Assembly: GCA_948902155.1 (NCBI GenBank)
Contig: CAQVQZ010000069.1
Coordinates: 342-9,946, forward strand
Direction of reading: 5' to 3'
DNA from: an uncultured Oscillibacter sp.
Lineage (GTDB): Bacteria; Bacillota_A; Clostridia; Oscillospirales; Oscillospiraceae
DNA: 9,605 nucleotides
Position 1 is the stretch's first letter. The number at the start of each line of letters is the position of its first letter. The notes beneath the pieces were generated by a model. That model saw only the letters and a program-made list of their open reading frames with translations. It did no database searches and was not told the origin of the DNA. Shown in pieces: positions 1 to 5,270 of this stretch. A program made the position numbers and the translations under genes.

Positions 1-88
1 TGGTCTCCGCCGTCTCCTCCTGGGTCAGGGTCAGCTCCCCTCCCATTTCATAGGTGTCCAAGGACACTTTTTTTAACTCCAGTTCCAT
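1..88 (-). CDS. N-terminus of a probable SPOCS (DUF3794) domain protein, cut by the window edge
   Basis: Twenty-nine codons of an open frame that runs off the window. The translation begins MELELKKVSLDTYEMGGE and continues to TLTQEETAET. From memory this resembles the start of clostridial proteins with the SPOCS/DUF3794 domain, found in spore coat and outer-shell proteins, often with a C-terminal LysM domain; TQEET followed by a short variable stretch is characteristic. Only the first residues are visible, so the domain itself is not seen. ATG at 88 has GGAAGGGG six bases upstream. An in-frame ATG at 127 exists just after a stop, but lacks a ribosome site. The gene follows spoVM by 75 bases in the same direction, which fits a sporulation role. 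Confidence 0.6.
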   Translation of the reverse strand, partial: MELELKKVSLDTYEMGGELTLTQEETAET

Positions 89-163
89 GAAGAACCCCTT
101 CCTTTCCCGGCCGTTCCTAAAATCCATGTCCTACTCTATGAACCGCCGGGAACGGATATGCCT
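89..163. other. Spacer between spoVM and the SPOCS-like gene
   Basis: This 75-base spacer holds the ribosome binding site of the downstream gene (102-95 on the minus strand) and a seven-base inverted repeat (CCGTTCC at 111-117 with GGAACGG at 149-155) with a 31-base loop. There is no T-run, hence no terminator between the two genes, and co-transcription is possible. I see no clear promoter. Confidence 0.4.
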
Positions 164-232
164 TCATACCTTAAAGATTTTCTTCAAAATGCCCCGGAGC
201 ATCTTGGGGGACTTCCATACCACGATATTCAT
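164..232 (-). CDS. spoVM: Stage V sporulation protein M (SpoVM), 22 residues
   Basis: A 22-residue amphipathic peptide that I match to SpoVM, the B. subtilis peptide of 26 residues which sits on the convex forespore membrane, anchors SpoIVA and so starts coat assembly, and inhibits FtsH. Aligned without gaps, K7, P9, K10, L12, G14 and I15 are the same as in B. subtilis; P9 is important for curvature sensing there. The first half (MNIVVWKSPK) is followed by a hydrophobic and basic helix (MLRGILKKIFKV). The C-terminus is a few residues shorter than in Bacillus. ATG at 232 has a perfect AGGAGG six bases upstream. Position supports the call: B. subtilis spoVM lies just downstream of the same prpC-prkC-rsgA group. 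The next gene downstream resembles another family common in spore formers. No convincing sigma-E promoter is visible to me. Confidence 0.85.
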   Translation of the reverse strand: MNIVVWKSPKMLRGILKKIFKV

Positions 233-238
233 AAGACA

Positions 239-244
239 CCTCCT
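239..244 (-). promoter_or_regulatory. Ribosome binding site of spoVM
   Basis: The minus strand reads AGGAGG, preceded by a further GGGG, with exactly six bases (TGTCTT) before the ATG at 232. This near-perfect site is the main nucleotide evidence that the 22-codon frame is translated, and it rejects the longer frame that runs through from 373. Confidence 0.85.
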
Positions 245-264
245 CCCCGCAAACCTCTGCCGCT

Positions 265-280
265 GTCCGGAATGCCGGAC
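265..280. repeat. Short perfect hairpin upstream of spoVM
   Basis: GTCCGG and CCGGAC form a perfect six-pair stem with a four-base loop (AATG on the plus strand, CATT on the minus). It lies 32 bases before the spoVM ATG, just above its ribosome binding site, so it would be in the 5' leader or at the promoter of spoVM. No T-run follows it. It could shape the leader RNA or mark the edge of the repeat cluster; function is unknown. Confidence 0.55.
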
Positions 281-284
281 TATC

Positions 285-316
285 CCAAGGGAGCGGCCCG
301 CGAAAGCTCTTTTTGG
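285..316. repeat. Imperfect inverted repeat adjoining the 12-bp palindrome
   Basis: On the plus strand CCAA and GAGC near the left end pair with GCTC and TTGG near the right end (285-288 with 313-316, 292ff with GCTC at about 306-309), separated by a small internal bulge and an 11-base GC-rich loop. It touches the palindrome at 316-343 directly. The fold is modest and could be chance in GC-rich DNA; the arrangement in tandem with two perfect inverted repeats is why I list it. Confidence 0.4.
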
Positions 317-343
317 ACCCTTTTTCTCTCGAGAAAAAGGGTC
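316..343. repeat. 12-bp perfect palindrome with CTCG/CGAG loop, overlapping a stop codon
   Basis: Arms 316-327 and 332-343 are perfectly complementary around a four-base loop, with central runs of five T and five A. It covers the first two transcribed bases of the TGA stop of the 54-residue protein gene and lies about 85 bases before the spoVM start. Neither strand has a T-run after the stem, so it is not a standard terminator, though it could stall polymerase or protect the RNA end. A dispersed palindromic repeat of the genome is the alternative. Confidence 0.8.
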
Positions 344-506
344 ACCGCCGGCAGCAGGCGCAGCCGCAGGCAATCAGCAGAAACGCAACCAGGAACATCA
401 GCGCTCCCACCGGGAAAACCGTGGCGACCAAAATCCCCGCGCCCAGCGCCGCGGCGCAGATGCCCAGCAGGCGGTACCCGCCGCCTCCATTTCCACAACA
501 GCGCAT
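342..506 (-). CDS. Small Cys-rich hydrophobic protein, unknown function (54 residues)
   Basis: I do not recognise a named family. The 54-residue product starts with MRCC and four glycines, then has two hydrophobic stretches (about 13-31 and 34-48) split by FPVG, suggesting a membrane hairpin, and ends CGCACCRR. Seven of 54 residues are Cys (3, 4, 17, 47, 49, 51, 52), clustered at both ends and so probably on the same side of the membrane if it is a hairpin; metal binding or disulfides are possible but unproven. The ATG at 506 has AAAGGAGG nine bases upstream; the frame continues upstream to a GTG at 566, but that start has no good site and would include the possible promoter. The gene lies between the rsgA terminator and spoVM. 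The stop codon is buried in a 12-pair palindrome. The good ribosome site and credible membrane profile support a real gene. Confidence 0.7.
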   Translation of the reverse strand: MRCCGNGGGGYRLLGICAAALGAGILVATVFPVGALMFLVAFLLIACGCACCRR

Positions 507-534
507 GGCGTCACGCCTCCTTTCTCTCTGCTCC

Positions 535-540
535 AGTATA
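535..540 (-). promoter_or_regulatory. Possible -10 element for the 54-residue protein gene
   Basis: The minus strand reads TATACT here, one mismatch from the housekeeping consensus TATAAT, inside a short AT-rich stretch (TTTTGTATATACT) in otherwise GC-rich DNA. It lies after the rsgA terminator and about 29 bases before the ATG at 506, which would give a short leader holding the ribosome binding site. I find no good -35 hexamer at 16-18 bases spacing, so the call is weak. A sporulation sigma factor could also be involved, but no clear consensus is visible. Confidence 0.3.
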
Positions 541-575
541 TACAAAACCGCCTCCGCTGGTGCCACCCATCCCGC

Positions 576-607
576 AAAAAAACGCCGCCCCGAAAACCGG
601 GACGGCG
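576..607 (-). terminator. Rho-independent terminator after rsgA
   Basis: Read on the minus strand, a ten-pair GC-rich stem (arms 607-598 and 592-583, with one G·U pair) closes a five-base loop, GTTTT, and is followed by seven T residues (582-576). It starts five bases after the rsgA stop. This is a textbook intrinsic terminator and should end the long priA-to-rsgA transcript, leaving the small genes below it to be transcribed separately or by read-through. On the plus strand the stem has a C-A mismatch and its T run starts several bases away, so it is much weaker in that direction. Confidence 0.9.
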
Positions 608-612
608 CGGCG

Positions 613-1494
613 TTATTTTTTCTCCTGCCATTCCCGCAGGGGCTTCAGCTCTTCATAGAGCCGGAGATAGCTGTCGTGGCGGCTCTTCTGAATCTCTCCC
701 CGCCGTAGGGCCTCCAGCACGGCGCAGCCCTTCTCCCGAGTGTGGCTGCACCCCACAAAGCGGCAGTTTCCGATGTAGGGACCGAACTCCACAAAGGTCT
801 CCGGCAGACGCCGTTTCAGCTCCAGGTCCAGCTCCGAGGCGTCAAAGGAGGAAAACCCCGGCGTGTCCACCACCTCCGCCCCGCAGGCGAGGCGGTGCAA
901 CTCCACATGGCGGGTGGTGTGCCGCCCCCGGCCCAGGGCCGTGCTGACTTCCCCCACCTGCAAGTGAAATTCCGGGTCCAGGGCGTTCAAAATGCTGGAT
1001 TTCCCTACGCCGGAGTTGCCTGTAAAGGCAGACAGCTTGCCGGCAATCAAACCCTTCAGCGCCTCCATCCCCTCCCCCGTTTCCGCGCTGACGCGGAGGG
1101 TCGGGAAGCCGGAGGCGTTATAAATCCGATAGAGCTCCTCCGCCGGGTCCAGGTCGCACTTGTTCAGCACCACCACCACCCGGCAGTTCTTCAGCGCGGC
1201 GATGGCCGCCACCCGGTCAATGAGAAACGGCTCCGTCCGGGGGATGGCCTGGGAGGCGATGACCACCAGCTGGTCGATGTTGGCCACGGCGGGCCGGGAG
1301 AAGGCGTTCCGCCGGGGCAGGATTTTTTCCACGAATCCCTCTCCGCCGCCCAGCTCCCGGACCTCCACCTGGTCCCCCACCAGGGGGGAAATCCCATCCT
1401 TGCGGAATTTCCCCCTGGCCCGGCAGGTGAGGACCGTGTCCCCGGCGTCCACGTAATAGAAGCCGCTGAGGGCCTTTTGAATGCGTCCGGTCAT
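613..1494 (-). CDS. rsgA: Ribosome small-subunit GTPase RsgA (CpgA/YloQ)
   Basis: A 293-residue circularly permuted GTPase that assists late 30S subunit maturation. An N-terminal OB fold (about 1-65) precedes the GTPase domain, in which the motifs appear in permuted order: G4 NKCD (111-114), then G1 GNSGVGKS (159-166), a Thr-containing G2 region (RHTTRH, 191-196) and G3 DTPG (210-213). The C-terminal zinc site is C244, C249, H251 and C257. The frame stays open 19 codons further upstream inside prkC, but ATG at 1494 gives the standard start MTGRIQKALSGFYYV. This ATG lies one base after the prkC stop (TGAtATG). The nearest ribosome binding site, AGGAG, is 16 bases away, too far for normal use, so translation probably depends on ribosomes finishing prkC. 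An intrinsic terminator begins five bases beyond the stop. Confidence 0.95.
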   Translation of the reverse strand: MTGRIQKALSGFYYVDAGDTVLTCRARGKFRKDGISPLVGDQVEVRELGGGEGFVEKILPRRNAFSRPAVANIDQLVVIASQAIPRTEPFLIDRVAAIAALKNCRVVVVLNKCDLDPAEELYRIYNASGFPTLRVSAETGEGMEALKGLIAGKLSAFTGNSGVGKSSILNALDPEFHLQVGEVSTALGRGRHTTRHVELHRLACGAEVVDTPGFSSFDASELDLELKRRLPETFVEFGPYIGNCRFVGCSHTREKGCAVLEALRRGEIQKSRHDSYLRLYEELKPLREWQEKK

Positions 1495-1495
1495 A

Positions 1496-3484
1496 TCAGT
1501 CAAATTGCAACTCCTGAATCTGGCTCTGATCCAGGACGCCGTCGAATTCAACCTTGATGGTCTGTGTGCCGTGGCCCCTCAGCGGGTATACGCGGACCGT
1601 TCCGTCCGCGCAGCTGACCCGCTCGGTGAACTGGGGATTCTCCTCGTCTCCCACATACACATCCACCTGTACGGTGGTCCGGTCGTCCTGGGGCAGATTC
1701 AGGTAGATCTCCCGCTCGCTGATGGTAATGCCCTTGCTGACTTTGAATTTTATGGTATCCCATTCCTCTACCGTGGTATTGGGCTCGATGCTCTGCCAGA
1801 TGACGCTGTTGGGCTCCGCCTCGTCCTCCACGTACTCAATGTCGGCGTTGGTGCAGGTCAGATGCCAGGTATCCACCAGGGACCGCAGGACTTCATCGAT
1901 CTGCATCCCCACAAAACGCGGCACCGCCACCGGCTTTTTCTCCGGTCCCTTGCTGACGATGAGCTTCACGATGTCGCCGTCCCGCAGGAGCTCCCCCTTG
2001 GCGGGCTCGCTGCGGATGATATAGCCCTCGGTAAACTCGTCGCTGAACTCCATCTCCGCCTCGTCGGCGATGATCTCCAGGTTATACTTCTCCTTCAGGC
2101 TCTTCAGCAGCACCTGGGCCTGGGGGACGGTCTTGTTCACCACGTTCACCATCTCGCCGGTGTCCTCCCCGGCGCTGATCCAGACCTGAATCACCAGGTT
2201 ATCCCCCTTGCGGTAGCTGCCCGCCGCGGGATTCTGCCGGGCGATGGTCCCCACCGGCTCCTCGCTGAACTCCGTATCCGGCTGGATCTCCAGGGCAAAG
2301 ATATCCTTCACCTCCGCCATCTCCCCGGCCTGTTCCGGGGTGTAGCCCACCACGCTGGGCACCGCGTAGGTCTGGGGGGCCTCCTGCTTTTCAAAGGAGG
2401 CCGACACCATGCGGAACAGCACCACCACCAGCGCCGCCGCCAGCAGGATGGCGATGACCAGCAAAACCTTCACGCCGGTCCCTCCGCCCCGGCGGGGCGG
2501 GTCGTAGTCGTCCTCATAATCCCGCCAGTGTTCCCGCTTCGGCTTTTGGCTCTTGGCGGCGGAGGGATGGAGGGTCCGGTCATAGGTCCGGATGGGCTGG
2601 GTGGGCTCCACCGGCTCCTCGGGCCGGAGGTCCATCAGGGTGAAATCCAGGTTGATGTTGGGATTTTTCCGGAAATCCTCCAGATCGGCGATCATGGCGT
2701 CGGCGGAGCCGTAGCGCCGGTCCAGGTCCGGCGTCATGGCCTTCATGCAGATCAGCTCCAGCTGAGCCGGAATCTCCTTGTTCAGCTCCCTGGGGGCCAG
2801 GGGCACGGAGCTGAGGTGCTGAATCGCCACGGAAACGGCGGAATCCCCCTCAAAGGGCAGCCGCCCGGTGAGCATTTCGTACATGACCACGCCGGCGGAG
2901 TAGATGTCGCTGCGGGCGTCGGTCCGCTCCCCTCTTGCCTGCTCCGGCGAGATGTAGTGGACGGACCCCAGGGCCTCCTGGGTCAGGGTCTGGGCGGAGT
3001 TCTCCAGGCAGGCGATGCCGAAATCGGCCACCTTCACGCTGCCGTCCCGGAGGACCATCACGTTCTGGGGCTTGATGTCCCGGTGGACGATGCCCCGGCT
3101 GTGGGCGTGGCTGAGGCCCCGCATGATCTGGGTGATGAAGTGCAGGGATTCCCGCCAGTTCAGCTGGCCCCGCTTCTCCATATACTGCTTCAGCGTGATG
3201 CCGTCAATAAGCTCCATGACGATGTATTCCGTGTCTCCGCCCCGGCTCACGTCGTAGACCGACACGATGTTGGGATGGGACAGCTGGGCCACGGCCTGGG
3301 ACTCCGCGTTGAAACGGCGGCGGAAGTCCTCGTCCTGGGCCAAATCCGGCTTCAGGACCTTTACCGCCACCAAGCGGTTTAACCGCTGGTCCCTGGTCTT
3401 GTAAACCACCGCCATGCCCCCTGTGCCGATGCGCTCCAGAATTTCATAGCGGTTATCCAGCGTTTTACCAATGTACGGATCCAT
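1496..3484 (-). CDS. prkC: PASTA-domain serine/threonine protein kinase (PrkC/PknB/Stk1 type)
   Basis: A 662-residue membrane kinase with a cytoplasmic kinase domain and an outside sensor that, in relatives, binds muropeptides or lipid II; B. subtilis PrkC triggers spore germination by this route. The kinase domain (about 11-270) has the glycine loop IGTGGMA (19-25), K42 in VAVKVL, HRDIKPQN (134-141, D136 catalytic), DFG (154-156) and the activation loop ending SPEQARG. A Pro/Thr-rich linker (about 285-335) leads to one transmembrane helix at 338-360. Three PASTA repeats follow at about 372-440, 445-513 and 519-585. Residues 586-662 form a further probably beta-rich segment that is not a PASTA repeat. 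The ATG at 3484 has GGAGG six bases upstream. The gene sits between its phosphatase stp and rsgA, whose B. subtilis product CpgA is a known PrkC substrate. Confidence 0.96.
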   Translation of the reverse strand: MDPYIGKTLDNRYEILERIGTGGMAVVYKTRDQRLNRLVAVKVLKPDLAQDEDFRRRFNAESQAVAQLSHPNIVSVYDVSRGGDTEYIVMELIDGITLKQYMEKRGQLNWRESLHFITQIMRGLSHAHSRGIVHRDIKPQNVMVLRDGSVKVADFGIACLENSAQTLTQEALGSVHYISPEQARGERTDARSDIYSAGVVMYEMLTGRLPFEGDSAVSVAIQHLSSVPLAPRELNKEIPAQLELICMKAMTPDLDRRYGSADAMIADLEDFRKNPNINLDFTLMDLRPEEPVEPTQPIRTYDRTLHPSAAKSQKPKREHWRDYEDDYDPPRRGGGTGVKVLLVIAILLAAALVVVLFRMVSASFEKQEAPQTYAVPSVVGYTPEQAGEMAEVKDIFALEIQPDTEFSEEPVGTIARQNPAAGSYRKGDNLVIQVWISAGEDTGEMVNVVNKTVPQAQVLLKSLKEKYNLEIIADEAEMEFSDEFTEGYIIRSEPAKGELLRDGDIVKLIVSKGPEKKPVAVPRFVGMQIDEVLRSLVDTWHLTCTNADIEYVEDEAEPNSVIWQSIEPNTTVEEWDTIKFKVSKGITISEREIYLNLPQDDRTTVQVDVYVGDEENPQFTERVSCADGTVRVYPLRGHGTQTIKVEFDGVLDQSQIQELQFD

Positions 3485-3499
3485 ATGGCTCCTCCTTCC

Positions 3500-4231
3500 T
3501 TACAGTTTTTTTGCCAGAACAACGGTGATGTTGTCCGACGCGCCCCGGCTCTTGGAAATGGCCAGCAGGCGTTCCATGCAGGTGTTCGTATCGCCGTGGA
3601 GAACCTCCCGCATAATCTCCTCGTCCGTCACGGTGTTCACCAGCCCGTCGGTGCACAGCAGGAGAAACTCCCCCGGCAGAAGCTGGCAGGTGTAGCAGTC
3701 GCACTCCGGGTCCACGTCCGGGCCCAGGGCCCGGGTGATGAGGTTCCGGTTGGGGTGGCGGCGGGCCTCCTCCGCGGTGATGTCCCCCCGCTCCACCATG
3801 TGCTCCACCAGGGAGTGGTCCCGGGTCACCTGGAGAATGCGCTCCTGATTGATATGGTAGGCCCGGCTGTCCCCCACGTTGGCAATGACCACGCCGCCGT
3901 CAAAGGAGACCGCGGAGACCAGGGTAGTCCCCATGCTGTGGTACTCCTCCGAGGTCCTGGCGGCCTCCCGCACGGCGCGGTTCGCCAGAGCCACCGCCAC
4001 CACGGAAATTTCCCGCAGCCGGTCCGGCTTAGCCTCCGGAGAAAGGCGCTTTTCCATCTCCGCGGAGAAGGTCTCCACGGCGATGCGGCTGGCAAGCCGC
4101 CCTCCGGCGGCCCCCCCCATCCCGTCGCAGACCACGCAGATGGTGTGGCCAAAGGCCGTCTTTACCGCGTAGGCATCCTGATTCTCTTTGCGGACAAGGC
4201 CGGTGTCGGTCATGCTCCATAGGTTCATCAT
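3500..4231 (-). CDS. stp: PP2C-family serine/threonine phosphatase (Stp/PrpC)
   Basis: A 243-residue soluble phosphatase of the bacterial PPM/PP2C type, the expected partner that reverses phosphorylation by the kinase encoded next to it. The metal-binding motifs are complete: RKENQDAY with D19, VCDGMGG with D36 and G37, CTDGL with D195, and SDNITVV with D233. Other signatures are MGTTL (100-104), NVGDSRAY (118-125) and RDHS (137-140). Length agrees with B. subtilis PrpC. The start is ATG at 4231, followed directly by a second ATG at 4228; the first has GGGGAGG seven bases upstream and overlaps the rlmN stop as ATGA, so it is preferred, although the second would differ by one residue only. The stop is 15 bases before prkC, and its bases run into the prkC ribosome binding site. 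Confidence 0.95.
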   Translation of the reverse strand: MMNLWSMTDTGLVRKENQDAYAVKTAFGHTICVVCDGMGGAAGGRLASRIAVETFSAEMEKRLSPEAKPDRLREISVVAVALANRAVREAARTSEEYHSMGTTLVSAVSFDGGVVIANVGDSRAYHINQERILQVTRDHSLVEHMVERGDITAEEARRHPNRNLITRALGPDVDPECDCYTCQLLPGEFLLLCTDGLVNTVTDEEIMREVLHGDTNTCMERLLAISKSRGASDNITVVLAKKL

Positions 4232-5259
4232 TGGGAATCCTCCCCTTTCTCTGCCTTTCTGCGAAGCTGTCCGCAGGCGGCGTCTATATCTCCACCCAGG
4301 CTCCGCCGCACGGTGGCGGTAAGGCCGTGAGATTCCAGACGTTTTTGAAACGCCGCCGTCCGGCGGGAGGGCCGGAAGGGGCTTTCCGTCACGTCGTTCA
4401 GCGGGATCAGGTTCACGTGGCCGGGCATTCCCCGCAGCCGCCTGGCAATGAGGTCCGCCTGCCAGTCCTGGTCGTTTACGCCGTCGATCATGGCGTATTC
4501 AAAGGAAATCCGCCGTCCGGTCTTTTCAAAATAGTCATGACAGGCGGCAAACAGCTCCTCCACATCATAGGCCCGGTTAACAGGCATGAGACGGGAACGG
4601 GTTTCCCGGTCCGGCGCGTGGAGGGAGACGGACAGCGTCAATTGCAGTCCCAGCTCCGCCAGGCGGCGGATACCGGACAGGACGCCGCAGGTAGAGAGGG
4701 AAATGTGCCGCATCCCGATGTTCAGCCCGTCGGGATGATTTACGATTTCCAGGAATTTCAGCACGGCGTCCAGGTTGTCCATAGGCTCTCCGATGCCCAT
4801 CAGCACGATGTTGGAAACCTCTGCGCCGGAGTCCTTCTGGGTGAAAAGCACCTGGTCCAGCAGCTCCCCCGGCGTCAGGTCCCGGACCTTTCCGGCGATG
4901 GTGGACGCGCAGAAGGCGCAGCCCATCCGGCACCCCACCTGGGAGGAGATGCACACGGTGTTCCCGTGGTGATAGCGCATCAAAACGGACTCGATGCAGT
5001 TGCCGTCGGCCAGCTCCCAGAGGTATTTAATGGTGCCGTCCTTAGCGGACACCTGCTTCCGGGCCGCTTTGGGAACCGTCAGCCGGCAGGTCTCCTCCAA
5101 ACGCTCCCGCAGGGAGCGTGGCAGGTTCGACATCTCGTCAAAGGAGGCCGCGCCTCCGCTGAGCCAGGCGAACACCTGTTTTCCCCGGAAGGCCGGTTCC
5201 CCTATGGAGCGGAAAAACGCCTGGAGCTCCGGCAGGGTCATGGATTTCAAGTCGATCAT
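4228..5259 (-). CDS. rlmN: Dual-specificity 23S rRNA/tRNA adenine-C2 methyltransferase RlmN
   Basis: A 343-residue radical-SAM methyltransferase that makes 2-methyladenosine at A2503 of 23S rRNA and, in E. coli, A37 of some tRNAs. The iron-sulfur cluster ligands are C110, C114 and C117 (CRMGCAFC). C329 in DIDAACGQL corresponds to the methyl-carrying Cys, and C103 in VCISSQVG matches the cysteine needed for product release. The SAM-binding motif is MGIGEP (154-159), a small variation on the usual MGMGEP. Two starts compete: ATG at 5274, overlapping the rsmB stop as ATGA, and ATG at 5259, which has GAGG five bases upstream and gives MIDLKSMTLPEL, the normal family beginning. I prefer 5259; the alternative would add only five residues. 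The C-terminus overlaps stp as ATGA. Confidence 0.95.
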   Translation of the reverse strand: MIDLKSMTLPELQAFFRSIGEPAFRGKQVFAWLSGGAASFDEMSNLPRSLRERLEETCRLTVPKAARKQVSAKDGTIKYLWELADGNCIESVLMRYHHGNTVCISSQVGCRMGCAFCASTIAGKVRDLTPGELLDQVLFTQKDSGAEVSNIVLMGIGEPMDNLDAVLKFLEIVNHPDGLNIGMRHISLSTCGVLSGIRRLAELGLQLTLSVSLHAPDRETRSRLMPVNRAYDVEELFAACHDYFEKTGRRISFEYAMIDGVNDQDWQADLIARRLRGMPGHVNLIPLNDVTESPFRPSRRTAAFQKRLESHGLTATVRRSLGGDIDAACGQLRRKAEKGEDSQ

Positions 5260-5270
5260 AGAAGCCTCGG

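Noticed and set aside
111..155. Inverted repeat CCGTTCC/GGAACGG as a terminator after spoVM
   Set aside because: The loop is 31 bases and no T-run follows; it is too weak to support termination.
233..345. Sporulation sigma-factor promoter for spoVM
   Set aside because: I looked for sigma-E, F, G and K type -35 and -10 pairs with correct spacing on the minus strand and found no convincing match.
164..373. 69-codon minus-strand frame that contains spoVM
   Set aside because: Its first 47 residues run through the palindrome cluster and overlap the upstream gene. The perfect ribosome site at 239-244 and the SpoVM alignment place the start at 232.
54..947. 297-codon plus-strand frame covering the left end
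   Set aside because: It crosses spoVM, the Cys-rich gene, the terminator and the 3' end of rsgA in antisense; the Pro/Arg/Ala-rich translation has no motif and no ribosome site stands out.
1481..3382. 633-codon open frame on the plus strand opposite prkC
   Set aside because: It lies antisense to a full kinase gene with all catalytic motifs; its product is a low-complexity His/Leu/Gly/Val-rich sequence without recognisable motifs, as expected from GC-rich antisense codons.
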